From Mactra quadrangularis (taxonomy: Eukaryota; Mollusca; Bivalvia; Venerida; Mactridae), in NCBI GenBank assembly GCA_025267735.1, contig CM046304.1:17980001-18044000 (forward strand): 64,000 nt of DNA, given 5' to 3'. Numbering within the stretch: the stretch's first letter is position 1; each line of letters opens with the position of its first letter. Below, piece by piece: positions 47,144 to 60,300 of this stretch. The notes below the pieces were generated by a model. It saw only the letters and a program-made list of their open reading frames with translations, searched no databases and had not been told where the DNA came from. A program made the translations under genes and the position numbers.

Positions 47144-49380
47144 CTGTTATAAAATGATCAGAATTTATACAGTTTGATGACACCAATTGTCATTTTGTCA
47201 CGTGTAAGATAAAACTCTAAGGAAGGTCGATCGATATGATTTTCCCGAGAGCAACAAATAAAACATTTAAATAATTCCCATGTGCAATTACATATAAATA
47301 TAAAATCATAATTATATGGCACAGTGGTGTCATTATTTTATGTCTTTTAGGAAAAAGAGATCAAACTACGTCACGCATTGCTACTTTAACTTGTTATTCA
47401 TACGATAAAAGGAATACAGTCGCTGCGGGGAGTTTGAACGGATAAGCCTTGAACTGATTATTTTGAGCTCTTTCTTGTAGAAATACGGTTGTTATGATGA
47501 TTTTACTGACAATTCTTTGAAATAAGAGATCCCCATGAAACCCCCTTTAGTTGAAGTACATGTTGCTAATTGTTGTTGACAATATAACAATAACACACAA
47601 TTTCCATTATGATAAAAGCATGTTGATAATATTCATGACATTATCTGAACGGTTAGAACAAAAGGCTTGCTTTATATGTTATTGCTCGTTATGTTTAAAG
47701 CTGTGATTTTACCATGAAAACCTATTTTCAAATTGATTTTAAACGCTTTATTGTGTAATAAAAAATACTGATTGCAACATTGCACGATATGTGATATATG
47801 CTACTGTATTTGTCATTTGTCCGTAAATGGAAATGTATGATATTGTTTCATTATGTAACAGATTTTACATTGAAAAACATGGTTTGGAAATTAATTCTAA
47901 AATGGCCGTGTAATTTGATAGTCCTTTCGATTTGTAAAGTACAATGTATTACATTTGCGTGTAATTGATAATGAAATTATGTCACTGAATAGAAGAAACG
48001 TTAATTCATCTTGATAATAAAAGCAAAATGGTGCAATAAGTACAGTCAGATAGATCAGTATTCATATTTGATTTTAATTTAGATGTATATAGTAGATAGT
48101 TGTAGATAGTAGATAAAAATCTAAAAAGTATGTCAAAATCACCATTCTTCGTTCATCATTCTTTCATTATTCCATGCATTGATATATAATATTGCATATT
48201 GAATAAGCATACACAATTATGAATTTGTTTTAGATTCAGTTTATATTTTAAATTGACATATATTTTACAAGTTACCTCCCCATTAAGTTCTAACGATAAA
48301 GTTAAAAAAAAAAAACCATAAAAATTGTAAAATCATCAGAATTTAAAATCTCCATACTAAATGAATTCAACTTATTTTCGTTTTTTTAGTAGTTTTGAGT
48401 TTGTAATAACCGTTAAATTCACATGTATTTTATAAATTTAATGTAGGGATGGTTATGTACATGAATAAATGTGGATCCTTTAGTTAGAAATATTTGATAC
48501 ATACTAATAATATCATTTAGTAGGAAATAGATGTATGCAAATAGAAAAACGTTCAACGTATAACATAGGCCTACTTTGCGGTTTATATGAAGTACAAAAC
48601 AGTTGTTGATTCGGCGTGTTACATAATATATCAAATGTTTCATAGACCAATAAACACCAGTAAGTAGAGTTCATTTATTTCATGAAATAAAAACTACATT
48701 TGTATGTCAGATAGCCTACTGTGAATAGTGTTACTAACCCAAAGGTAGAGCACTCAATTAAACTAATTATACATTGATATCCGTTTTTTCTAGTCTATTT
48801 AAAATACTCACATACTGTGAATGGTGCCAGAGGGGAAATCTTATTTCTACAACAAAATACAAACTTCTAAGTCACTTAGTAGATTAATGAATTATACACA
48901 GGTCCATGTATTTTGTAAGATTCGTCCTAAAGGTCGCATACAAATGAGGTATATCATATATAAATAAAGGGGTGGGAGTGACCGATTAATTACGACGTTG
49001 GAATGGTAATATACGTGCAATTGAAAAGTCAGCTCCGCTATGGCTCGAATCCGATCCAAAATCTAACCCGTTGTTTCCTAGGGCAAGTGATTAATCCAAG
49101 TTGTAAGAACTTGTTTCACAATCGAACTTTTTAAAGTTTAATTAGTATAAACAAAACTATTAAGTAACATAAATGAATATATTAAAATGCTATTTTCTAA
49201 TGCTGGGAGCTTTAAAAACTCAACTCATTAACTATGTAATTTACATGTATCAATGTGCAATGTTAACAAACAACCCTCAGTAAATTCTATACATAACTAC
49301 TTTAATGAGATTCAAGTTTAATGTACTAATACTTTACAAGTTACAGGAATGAGATAATCTAAACTTTTGTATCGTTGCCT
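47144..49380. other. Gene-free AT-rich stretch
   Basis: A Helitron-related fragment lies near 47368-47442 and a family-C SINE fragment at about 49030-49130 (CTAGGGCAAGTGATTAATCC). No gene was seen. Confidence 0.4.
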
Positions 49381-49381
49381 T

Positions 49382-49464
49382 ACCTGTTCTAAACATAAGA
49401 AATTCCACACTAATCATGAAGTCTTTAAAATCGATTGTTTCTTCAAAGGCATCATTTGATAGTT
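49382..49464 (-). CDS. Possible orphan internal exon, unknown gene
   Basis: On the - strand an open stretch reads ELHKLSNDAFEETIDFKDFM and then ISVEFLMFRTG, ending at a good donor (ACAG|gtaaggc). The likely acceptor is …GTTGATTTACAAG just before GAACTT, though the frame stays open further upstream. The peptide has normal composition and lacks the poly-Asn/Lys/Ile look of random AT-rich ORFs here. I do not recognise the family and found no partner exons on either side, so the coordinates are approximate and it may be a chance ORF or a transposon relic. Confidence 0.28.
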
Positions 49465-49469
49465 TATGA

Positions 49470-51748
49470 AGTTCTTGTAAATCAACAAATCGTGGAGAAA
49501 AAGTCAGAAATGTGTAAAATAAGTAATAAATATCTTTTATGCAGCACTAAATAAAAAACTGTATACATCTGTTCAACAAAATACATTTTACGAGAAATTA
49601 ATAGCGCCAAAACCCACGTGCTTGGCGCGCGGCTGGGAAAAAAATCTGAATAGACAATTATATCTCAATATAATTTGTCGACCAGTTGTTCCTCATTTTG
49701 TTTAAGTCGTTATGAGTTGATTTGTTACGTTCGTGGTAATATCATTATTGGTGAAAATCTGTTTATATCTCGAACTTTAAACATCGGATATTTCCGTCAC
49801 TTTCCGTAACACACATCACGTGGAATAATGTCGAAGCATTCGGAACACCTCGACCTTTCATGATGAATAATCTCGGAGGAGTTCGTGGGGGTCTACCCTG
49901 GAGGCTTGATTTTTTACTTCCTACTCGAGGCGACGCACAGGCAAAGCACGTTACGGTTTTGCAAAATAGTTCTTGTAGTATTCACAGATATCTTTGACAA
50001 AACACATTTCTATGTTATGTATTGAAACAAATATTGTTTAGCGATATCATTGAACTATGTTATTTCAAATTTATGGACTAAAAACGAAACATTACTCATC
50101 ACCTAAACGATCGTGTATTTGTTTACTTCAAAACAAGTGGTTCCAAATGGCATCTAAATATGTCCGAGGTTATTCGTAGCGAATGGCCGAGGAGTTCCGA
50201 ATGAATGTCGAAGGGGAACAAATAGTTAAAATCATAATTATTACTAGAAACAAATGATTATTCCGGGAATTTTCAAAACAGTCCACGCACAAAAACAATG
50301 AATAAACGATTTTTTTGTTCTTCTTATGTGCAAAAGTATTAAAGTAAACTAAACTAGTCGTTCTTTGATTGATTACATTGAAAATTCTATGACGGAAATT
50401 ATCTACAATCAAATTTATTTCAAATTGACTGTCGCCTTTTGTCATAGAAAATATTGGATATTTGAGCATTGACTACATCCTTGTGTAGTTTTATAAGGAT
50501 TGTTTCCCAGTAATTTCTTGTCTGTTTGAGATCATCAGTTTCCCGTCATGAACGATGGTTACTAAGTATGTTTTCTAAACATTTCTGTTATTAGGGAATA
50601 CAGTCACGTGATCTACATCAACTAACGAAGTAAATAAGAGCTCCCCTAAAAGCTCCCCTAAAACAATCTACAAGCTGTCAGCATATGATCTCGAGATTCC
50701 TTTCTAATTTGTGAAAGGAAGCTGTGTATTTGAATTATAAACAAACTATACTTGTGTTTGTTAATTAAATTACGAATTTCAAAATGTAGCAAAGGTAAAA
50801 ACAAACTTGTAGAGTAATACTAAGCATGTACATGTACGAATGCCAATTGTAATCCACCCTTCAAAACTCGCTGAGCTGTTTCTTACTTTGGTTGAAATAA
50901 ATTTGACATTTGATTTTCGTATAAGATGCATATTTAGTTAATAGATTATTGATAGTGTTTAGGTAAAATGATTACTGTGCAGGGGCGGTTCCTGGATTTT
51001 TTTTTCTAAGGGGGGGGTCCAACTTTTCTAGGGGGGTCCAAACTTGCGTAGGGGGGCCCAAACTTTCAAACCACAACCACATAATACACATTTTGCGGAA
51101 AAAAATGCTATATATCAATAATAAACACTCCACAACCATTAAAGAGAAAAATTGCTTCATGATACTTAAAAATGACTTACAGTCAAGAAATACACTAACG
51201 AACAAGTACATTTTCCAAATTCTAGGGGGGTCCGGACCCCCCTGACCCACCCCACCCCGCTGGATCCGCCTATGCTGTGATAAAATGGTTGTAGTTGTTC
51301 AAACGTATTTAAATAACGTATTTATATTAATTTGTTTCAATTATGATATCTTTGTTTTCGTTATTTGTTTGCGGTGTACATTATATAACAAAAAAAAAAA
51401 AATATTGAAAAAATCATTCTCGGCCTGAAAATAAATGTGATTGAAACAAGTACAATTTCAATAATGTGCACTCTAAGATTTCGTTTAATCTCAAATAAAC
51501 AAAGCTACGTGTTCCCGCATTTAATGCTATAATTGTTTCATGTTGATGGTTGTATCAGACATCTTGTAATTTTTTAGGTGAAGAAATAGTTTAGATGTCT
51601 TGTTTTGCGTAAACTGACAAGCAAAATTATGGTTTTGCTGATCTAAACAACTGTTAGCTTGATAAAACAGAATCTGTTTTATATAATTACAGATGCAGTG
51701 TTCAAGGTAATTTGCTGATGGAAGAGAAGAAATCACATACCTGTCATC
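49470..51748. other. Intergenic region upstream of the GPCR
   Basis: A slightly richer CG patch occurs at 49600-49930. The DNA element at 50980-51272 is the only recognised repeat. A GPCR promoter is expected in the last few hundred bases but no defining motif was seen. Confidence 0.4.
50980..51272. mobile_element. GGTCCAAAC-rich non-autonomous DNA element
   Basis: Left end GGGGCGGTTCCTGGATTTTT, right end GCTGGATCCGCC. The interior has three spaced GGGGGGTCCAAAC-like repeats and AACCACAACCACATAATAC, as in the two copies in the duplicated units. Confidence 0.65.
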
Positions 51749-52750
51749 ATGGATAACACTACAGCATATATTATAGGCAATGAAATAAGTAGTCATCAAC
51801 TGACAGTGATACGTGTATTTTCAACACTTGCATCAATACTTGGCACCATTGGCAATGCCATAACAAGTGCAGCCATTGTGTATGGAAAGCTGCATCACCA
51901 AGCCTCGTTTTTGTTTATCTTGAATTTGAGTGTGTGTAACCTTATACATTGTGCTCTCTTTTTACCATTACTTATAGCGCAGTCTTACCACGATATATGG
52001 ACATACAACCAAACAGCTTGTGTAATCTATTCATTTGGATTTTTCTCCGTGTTAGGAGCAGAACTTTGGCTCTACACTTGTATTACCATAAATAGATACA
52101 TTTGCGTAGTGCACCATCAGAATTATGGGAGATTTTATGGCGGGAAAATCGTCACTTCCGGTAAATTAATATTTTCATGGATGTTCTATCCGATTACGTT
52201 TTTGCTTCCATTGACAAAACTCTGGGGAGAGTTTGATTATGTGCCAAAGAAACTTGTGTGCTATCCCTTTGGTGGATATAATTGTCAAGGATTTTGTTTG
52301 TTTATTTATGTAATAGCTATTGTAAGTACCCTTCCAGTTATACTTTTCTGTTATCTGGCGATTATTCATAAATACATAAAAACTCAACGTAAAGTTGGAC
52401 TTAGCCGAGAAAAAACTGTCTCCCAGTCTGGAACAGCCAACCATGCCACTACCGTAAAGACTGACAGCGAGAAAAAACGAGTAATGTCGGAGGTAAAAAT
52501 GGCTTTCACCATTCTAGCTGTTATTTCTATATTTGGAAGCTGTCGTCTGCCCTTTATGATTTTATACTTGTACGATCCATCAATGTCAAAGGTGAATCCA
52601 ATGATACATACAGTACTTATATACATTGGATCGTGTTCAAACTTCATAAATCCAATACTTTATTCTTTTACTAATAAAACCATATTTAAATCGTTAAAGA
52701 CAATGCTTGTCAGTTGGAAGAAAACATTTGAAATAAAGTCAAATAGATGA
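51749..52750 (+). CDS. Class A (rhodopsin-like) GPCR, Tre1/Moody-like, single exon
   Basis: A seven-transmembrane receptor of 333 residues encoded without introns. Approximate membrane segments: 20-45, 53-77, 90-113, 137-157, 181-206, 250-274 and 285-308. Class A landmarks are GN at 35-36 (TM1), C91 at the top of TM3 with C171 or C179 as the loop partner, NRY at 115-117 in place of DRY, and NPILY at 301-305. The TM2 acidic site is changed: LNLSVCNL has Asn where most class A receptors carry Asp. TM6 has GSCRLP instead of CWxP. Sites N3 (NTT) and N87 (NQT) are possible glycosylation sequons. The NRY motif and the YTCITINRYICVVHH block resemble the invertebrate protein-trapped-in-endoderm-1/Moody group; the ligand is unknown. 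The ATG at 51749 follows CATC and gives a short extracellular N-terminus of normal size. Confidence 0.88.
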   Translation: MDNTTAYIIGNEISSHQLTVIRVFSTLASILGTIGNAITSAAIVYGKLHHQASFLFILNLSVCNLIHCALFLPLLIAQSYHDIWTYNQTACVIYSFGFFSVLGAELWLYTCITINRYICVVHHQNYGRFYGGKIVTSGKLIFSWMFYPITFLLPLTKLWGEFDYVPKKLVCYPFGGYNCQGFCLFIYVIAIVSTLPVILFCYLAIIHKYIKTQRKVGLSREKTVSQSGTANHATTVKTDSEKKRVMSEVKMAFTILAVISIFGSCRLPFMILYLYDPSMSKVNPMIHTVLIYIGSCSNFINPILYSFTNKTIFKSLKTMLVSWKKTFEIKSNR

Positions 52751-52857
52751 AAGTTGAATAATCGTTTGTTGTTATTGATTTCTTTGTAAAATTGAGTAGG
52801 TATTCATAGACTAGCAAGAAAACTGAGCCAGCGAAATTTACCGATTTTGTACAGTCA

Positions 52858-52932
52858 CATTCTTGTACCCAGAGGTTATCAAGATTCTCGATCTAGCTTT
52901 GAGTATATTGATAACTCCTGGGTACGAGAATG
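52858..52932. repeat. Imperfect 25-bp inverted repeat downstream of the GPCR
   Basis: CATTCTTGTACCCAGAGGTT… (52858-52882) pairs with …AACTCCTGGGTACGAGAATG (52908-52932) with about three mismatches and a 25-base loop. It starts about 110 bases after the GPCR stop codon and could be a hairpin in its 3' untranslated region or a miniature transposon. Confidence 0.7.
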
Positions 52933-52939
52933 GTTCAGT

Positions 52940-53960
52940 CATAAAGACAACAAATTTCTACTCAGTCAACTTTTCTGCTCGAGCAAAGTATATTTTCCCA
53001 AGATCGATCAGGTATATAAAGAAGCAGTTTTAACCGCCATTTTTAAATATATTTTTTGTTTTTAAAAGCATCACTTCATTAAGTTAGCAGACGTCATAAA
53101 AAAGTTGAAGTGTGGTTTAAAGTCTGCTTCCAACTCCTGATCATCACAATCAGATAGATCATTGTATTTCCCAATGTCAATGTTATCTAGATAATATGTA
53201 AATGGGGTACTCAACAATCACTCATCAGTAGTATTTCTGTCACAGATATCCTAGCAAATCATTCAAGAAAGCAACCACATGACAATATCAATGAATGAAA
53301 CTTGATGAAGAGGTCTTCCATTGTTAAAGCTTAAAATAATAATGGTATTTCCTGACACAACAGCATGATGTGTGAAGTAAATTTATATTTTAACTGTCAT
53401 ATTGTGACATTGCAAAACATTTCTTGGCTAAATTGCGAGTGTAATACATATAAAAATTATCATACTTATTAATTCAGTCCAAAAATAGCCTTAGAGTTCT
53501 ACTAGTTTGACTTTAAGCAAATTTTAGCTATTTCTTTGTTCATGATGTAAATTTTTGAAAACATATTACTATGGCAATAGCAGATCTTTTTTACTCATAA
53601 GTTTTTTCCCTTCTTAAAAGGTGTATTTTGTCACGTGGTGTATATAATTTGCATCAACCTATTGTGATTTTTTTATATTGAAATATTTAAGGGGAAGCAT
53701 TAAATATTTACAGACCTCTGTATTGAGAAGTCTAGCATGCATTAACTCATAAATAACAAGCAAATGTTGGGAAATATTTTCACTATCAAACTTAAATAAC
53801 TGTCAAGACTAAAATAATTTGTATTTGAGCACATTTGCAGAAGCCTGATTAAATCTGATAATTTGGAAAACAAAAAGACAGAGAAGATAAATTAATATGT
53901 TCATAAATAATTTATTACAAAATTAAAACAATAATTAAAATATACATGTACAATTCATCA
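52940..53960. other. Gene-free stretch between the convergent GPCR and RAD51AP1 genes
   Basis: No gene was seen. It should hold the 3' ends and polyadenylation signals of both genes. Confidence 0.4.
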
Positions 53961-53970
53961 ATGGAAAATT

Positions 53971-54039
53971 TGAGATAATACCACCTATCTTTTAATGGTA
54001 AAAATCTATTTTCATTAAAAGATAGGTGGTATTATCTCA
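53971..54039. repeat. Perfect 27-bp inverted repeat 3' of RAD51AP1
   Basis: Left arm 53971-53997 (TGAGATAATACCACCTATCT…) and right arm 54013-54039 are exact reverse complements around a 15-base loop. The hairpin starts 293 bases beyond the RAD51AP1 stop codon, in the likely 3' untranslated region. Confidence 0.95.
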
Positions 54040-54331
54040 GATTAAAATCACAAATCTTCAATTGATTATTCCATTGTGCTACAATTGATATGAAAGTTTT
54101 CTAATCTTAAAAGTTAAAACTTCCATCATCACCATTCTTAAAAAATTTCATTAGAAGAAGAATTCCCCTATATTTAACTAGGCTCTTTTCAATCACCATT
54201 TTTGTTTGATTCATTAACATTCAAAGGTATAATTTACACAATTTTTACTCCACTAGACAGTCACATGCACATAAACTTTGTGTAAACTATTTAAAACAAA
54301 TAAAACGGCACTCTCAGATTCTAGAAGACTT

Positions 54332-57300
54332 TCAGGATCCAGGTTTCAAGTTTGGATGTAAAGGTTTGAGTTTCATATTTCTAGATAAACCAAGTCTAAG
54401 TCCAGCACTTGGTGATTTTACATTCACTCCACCTAGTGGTGACATTTTAGCACTATTATTGGCAGGTAGGCGGGGCTTAGTGTTTGATACCACAGGAGAT
54501 TTACCGTCACCAGAAGCACCTGAAAGAATCATGAAAAACAAAGGTAAGTTAACAACAACATACATGTAAGTTTTACTAACAAGAAAGATTTTAATGATGA
54601 ATGAAAGTAAAACGTTAAAGTGTGGTTTAAAGTTTGCTTCCTTATACATATACAGCCATCATTACAATTTGTTAAATAATCCATGATTATTGAAGTCATT
54701 GTCGGGAAGGCAATTCCTCACAGTACCCACTTACACCTGGGTGGAAAAGAACGAATATAGTGAAATTTTTTTGCTCAAAGAAATTGGCAGTGCTCCAAAA
54801 TTAGGTTAAAACCTGTGATCTCTCCATCCCTAAGCACATGTCCAATCACTGGATCCCCGCTCCTACTACTTGCATTTTATAAAAACAAGTGGCTAAGCAG
54901 TTAACGGTGATGTACTGAAAAATTCTAGATAGCCTGCTCCTCTTTGTTTTAACTCTGATCTAAAGCTCACACTCACACTATTGTTTCTTTTACCACAAAC
55001 ATTATCTTAAATACTTAGTATGTTGATCGGGAAGCAGGCTCAAAGTGGTTTCCATAAATACAGTAAAGTTCCACTATGAAGTCCACTTTGGTACTTACAA
55101 AATCATTTTTAACAAAATTTATGTACCAAACACAGAAGATCTTCGTCCCTGGCTCTTGAACATATACATCTGTTTAAGAGCCACAGAAGAAGATCGCCTG
55201 TGGAACTAAATGCATAATTTGAGATAACCCTATGGACTATTCTGCTAGTGAGAATATTAATGTTAAATAGTGGATCTGATCTTAATGTAGAAAGAATTTC
55301 TTTACAATCAAATTGAACAAAATTTAAGTATGTTCGAACTGATTAAGAGATTATGTAAAAAAAAGGCAAACCCAGGTCAGAAGCTCAGTTGGTAGTGCAC
55401 TAGGATTTCAAATCTAGTGTCTTTTACGGGAACGGGTTCTTATCCCACACACGGAGGCTATACCCTTCCATGAAAATTTGACAATTATGTCAATTTTCCT
55501 CCATTAATAAGGTAAATGAAGAAGTTTCTAGTTATGTGGAAGGGTAGGTGAGTACTCGTTATAGACAAGGGTCCAAGAAAGCTACGTTAGGAGCACTGGG
55601 CGCCATAAAATAACCAAAATGTATTGACCATTAATATCCATTTGTAGTTGCATGTAGGCATGAAAAGCTTATACCTTTCAATTATCTCACAAAGTTAAGA
55701 AACTTCTTTCAATATACTACATTTATTTATCCAGAATTCAAATATTTGACAAACAAACTGTAAACGTGGTAATAAAAATATCTGTATAAAGAACTAAAGG
55801 ATTCAAATTTTGTTTCGTGCTTTTCAGCAATATTGTAGAACAAGTTTTGTTTGTACCCTCAATGCACATCAATGAAAAGATTAAAACTACAAACCTGGTG
55901 GTTTCCATTGTAAAGGTTTTCTAGGTACAGCATTGGAAGTAGGAGTTCTACAAGATGTTGGTAATGGTGATGATTTATTGCTTTTACTTATACTAACTGA
56001 TGGTGATGATGATTTTACTGATGATGTTGTGACTTTTGATGATGAAGATTTCTTACTAACTGAAAATATACAACAGAAAACTATTAGATACAATTTTAAT
56101 GGTATCATTGACATCCGTGACAAACATTTTAAAGTTAACTCACTTGGAGAACTTTTTGAGTCTGTGCCATCATATGCGATACTTAACTTTTTGAAGGAAA
56201 TAAATGTATATAATAAGATATAAAGCTTCACATCATTAATATCATTTGAAATAATAGTATCATTGATTGCATTCGGCGCGATACGACCTTTTTGTGTTGG
56301 TGCGCCGTAAAACCCAAACAAACAAACAAAGCATTAACATTCCCAATTTTGAGAAAGCAAGGCTTAACCATTACAACATTGAATAGCCAACCCTGCATTG
56401 GTTTTATACACTTCTTCAGTCCTGTACAGCCATAATCACCAAGAGCAGTCCAAGGACAAATTTATTTCATTATGAACAAATTTTTACACAAACTGTTTAC
56501 GTAAAAAGTGGCACAACTCCATATATAATACATCCAGAGTTGTGTCCCTTTACAGTCAAGGAGATGTAGTACCCATAAATTAGCATACCAACTTTCAGTT
56601 AAATATCTTGATTAGTAAGGAAAATATTTTATACAGAAAAAACTTTAACCTCAAATTTTGCTATTTGTTAGTATGAAATAACTGCGAAAGAACATCAAGA
56701 GTAATGTCCCTTCATAGTATGGTTGATATAGTCCCATTGAATAAGTATACCATCTTTCAATAAAATATCCAAGATATTGAAGATACAGGACTTGTAAAAA
56801 AAACTTTAACCTCAAGAGAAAAGCCAACAACGAAAAGTAAAGCTAAAATTTAACTTTGGGAACCAAAATATTACAAGGAACTTAAAGGCACAAGATTACC
56901 AGACAAAGTGCATTAATATAATTTACTGGATACCATAAAACATTTAAATGATTTATCCTACATTGACAGTGTGAATAATTTGTCTGAGATTCTATGATTG
57001 GTGAAATCCTCAATTTGAATCAACCAATCAGATGCTCCGATACAAATATCCATTATGTATGAATATTATAGATGATAAACAAATTAGATAATGCACAAAT
57101 ATTTTATTCATAAGTTTCCTGCTTAACAGAGAGTGAAACTAAACAAAAATCTTTTATATCTAGACTGAATAATCTTTCTGCATGTGAAAGTATTGAATCA
57201 TTTCTAAAGTGTTGAATTATTCATGAATCAATTTGTAAAACAATATTTTTTTGAGAAGCTAGATCAAAATTATATGATATACAGTTGCTATGGCAACAGT

Positions 57301-60300
57301 ACATTTATGAAAATTATATGCTAGAAAAACAAAGATTAAATATCTAGATTAATTAATGATTTACTCATTAATTCATGTACTTTAGAATATCATGGCAATT
57401 TCTCATTAAAATGCTATGAAATCTTGATGATAAACCCTTTTAAAGGTACTAGTTCACAGATTTTATTAACTTTTTCCATATTTTCAAAATGCCATTCAGT
57501 GTCTGTAATTGTGTTAAAAAATTAATTCTTTATATTTAAGAAAAAAAAACAACAGCCCTATAGGTTGCAAGAAATATACTATAAAAGTTACAAAATGCAC
57601 TAAAAATTGTCTATACTGTGACATACAGGGGTAGATTTATACTACATGTAACACTATCATTTGTATTTGTATGCCATTTGCATTTAAATTATCATTATCA
57701 GAACGCTACTTACTGCTTCCAAAAATGTTTTCATACAATTTTGATAGTTTAAGAGAAATGTTGATATTCAAGTTGAAATCTGTGAATGAGTACCTTTAAA
57801 ACAATCAATAGATGTCATGAGACAACAAATGTTGAAATAACATCTCAGTGTCACTTGAGATTTGTATATAAATCAAATTACACTATAAAATCTGAGAGTG
57901 GCCATCTAACAGAAGTCTGAACTGTCACATTAAAGTACATAAAACAATCACTAGAACTCAAATTACACAAAGAAATCATTAAAATGTCATAGAGTAGTCA
58001 ATATACCAGTATTATTTTTCTTTAGTGACCAAAGAATTCTCCAGAGGGAATCTAGACAATAAAAATATCAATCAAAGTTCCATTCTCTGTTTGGGTTTTG
58101 TTGCTTTCTGTTTTTGGGGGGGGGGGTAATTTGAAACAACACATTGTATAAAGGTCATATCACGGCGGTAACTCGACCTACTCACCTTTCCTGGAAAGAC
58201 CTGGATTTACAAATGTAGCTGCTAACCAGTAACTAGGTGCATGATTTAGAATCAGTGGTAGGAAAAAAATGGCCATAGATTTTATTTCAAGCTCTACAAA
58301 AGTATGCCTTGCCTGGAAATTGAACCTAGGAACCCCTCAATCAGTAGACTTGTGTTCTACTGACTGAGCTAGCCTGGAGGCTCTGTGTTTTTGTAATAAA
58401 AGATCAAGATATAGGAGACATAGCTATATTCAAACTGAAAACCTTCAATACAAATGTATTGTGTTGCATGAAATGATGTTTTAGCATTCTCATTTATTTC
58501 ATCCCTGGCGTCTAGATCAAATATGCATTAAGTGTACATATGTATATGAATAATATGCACACATGAATAAAGAATGAATTTCCTTTGTCATAATATTGCA
58601 CTTATTGCTGTCTTTCATTATGTTAGTAGAATAAATACAATATATCAAAATATGTGTACCTGAATTTGGATCTCAAGAGAACAGAACCTCAATGTTAACA
58701 ACAATGAACCAACATGTGAAACTCATATTACATGCTTGTGTTGTAATAAAAAAGTTAGTGCAAAACAAGTCTAACTACATGTAAATTTAGAAGGATGTTG
58801 ACTAGTTGTGCACTGAGCTAAAAAGCTAATCACTAAAAAATTCAATCAGTCTGTAAAATCAATTTGTACTACAAAATATGAATTATAAAATGCATCTATC
58901 ATTCAACTGAAATCCATTACTGTAATCACTAATTTGATTTAATGGAACAAGACATCGATGGAGATGAGGAGATGAGGAGAAGTGTTTTATCAATGTGTTC
59001 ACGGTAATTAGTCTATCACTATATTATATAATAATGTTTCCCTCTTGACTTTATCTCTCAATTCTACAAGAGATAGTCTGTCATTGTGCAACATTTATTA
59101 CATAATTTACAAATACTTTATTATCCTGTGTATTGTAAAATTGATCTATAGTCCTATTTTGTTTGGTTGGGGGGTTTAAGGCTGTAGCAACACACTGCAT
59201 AGGTCAAGTCACAGAATAAGATGTTAACCAGTTAATAGGTAAATCAACAAATATTTTAACCCTTTTACCATCTGGACCCCCCCTTTCAAATGGCCTTCAC
59301 AATACTAGAAGAAAGTTTTATAACAAGCTTTAATAGAGAATTTCAAAAAAGGAAAGTTGGCCAAAAAATTGATCATTCTTTCACCAGAAAAAAATCAGAG
59401 TCATTGAGCGCAGAAAAAATAACACAAAATAGTCACAAGATAACATGTTTTCAGTCTCTGATAAGTACTAAAACTTTAAAGCTCATTTTAGGGAAAAAAT
59501 AACTGAATGGAATGCAAATTTTGGTTTGAAAATGAGCATAACATTGCACTTTTTACCCTTATTGCTCAAATGCAGCATTGTCATGGTAACTGGGATCATG
59601 GTTCAAATGGGTTTTTTCTGGAAGAAAGGGAATAACTTGGTCAGGTTGCACGTCTGTCTGTCAATTAGTACTTAAATACAAGCATCACAAATAGCCCTAT
59701 CTCATAAAAGTGAAAATGTTTCCAAATTTTTGCCCCAGTCATAACCAGTAAAAGGTTAAGATGAAGCAACTACTGTTTTGAATAAGGTAGAATAGTTGAC
59801 CAGAACACTTGTTACAGGGCTTTTTCAGGGGGTTTTGGGAAAAAGGCCCCTGCCCAAATTGGGAATTTTTAACACAGTAAATATTCTGATTAGGAAAATA
59901 ATATTGACAAATCAACCCAATTTGGAAATTTCATCATTAATGATTCTGCATTAAATCTTTATTTGCCTTGCTTTGGTGTCTCTGATAGTGTTGCAGTGCT
60001 CTTAAAGAGTTTGTTCCGACAGTTCAGTAAGGCTTTCACTGCAAATTCTCATGTATTTATTGAAATCATGTTCAAAGGGAATTATTCAACAAGACTGGGA
60101 TTTTTTTTCTTGAAATTGGGAAAAATGGTTGTTTTTTACATTGGGAATGGGGCCCATATTCGGCCTCGTGAGATAGGCTGAGAAAGCCCTGTGTTAAGTC
60201 ACAGTAACACGTACTGCCATCAGATGTCTGCACTGGGGTTAAAAATGGGGCTTTAGTAATTTTTGAGACAAAATCAGTTCAGGAGTATATGCTTCATTTA

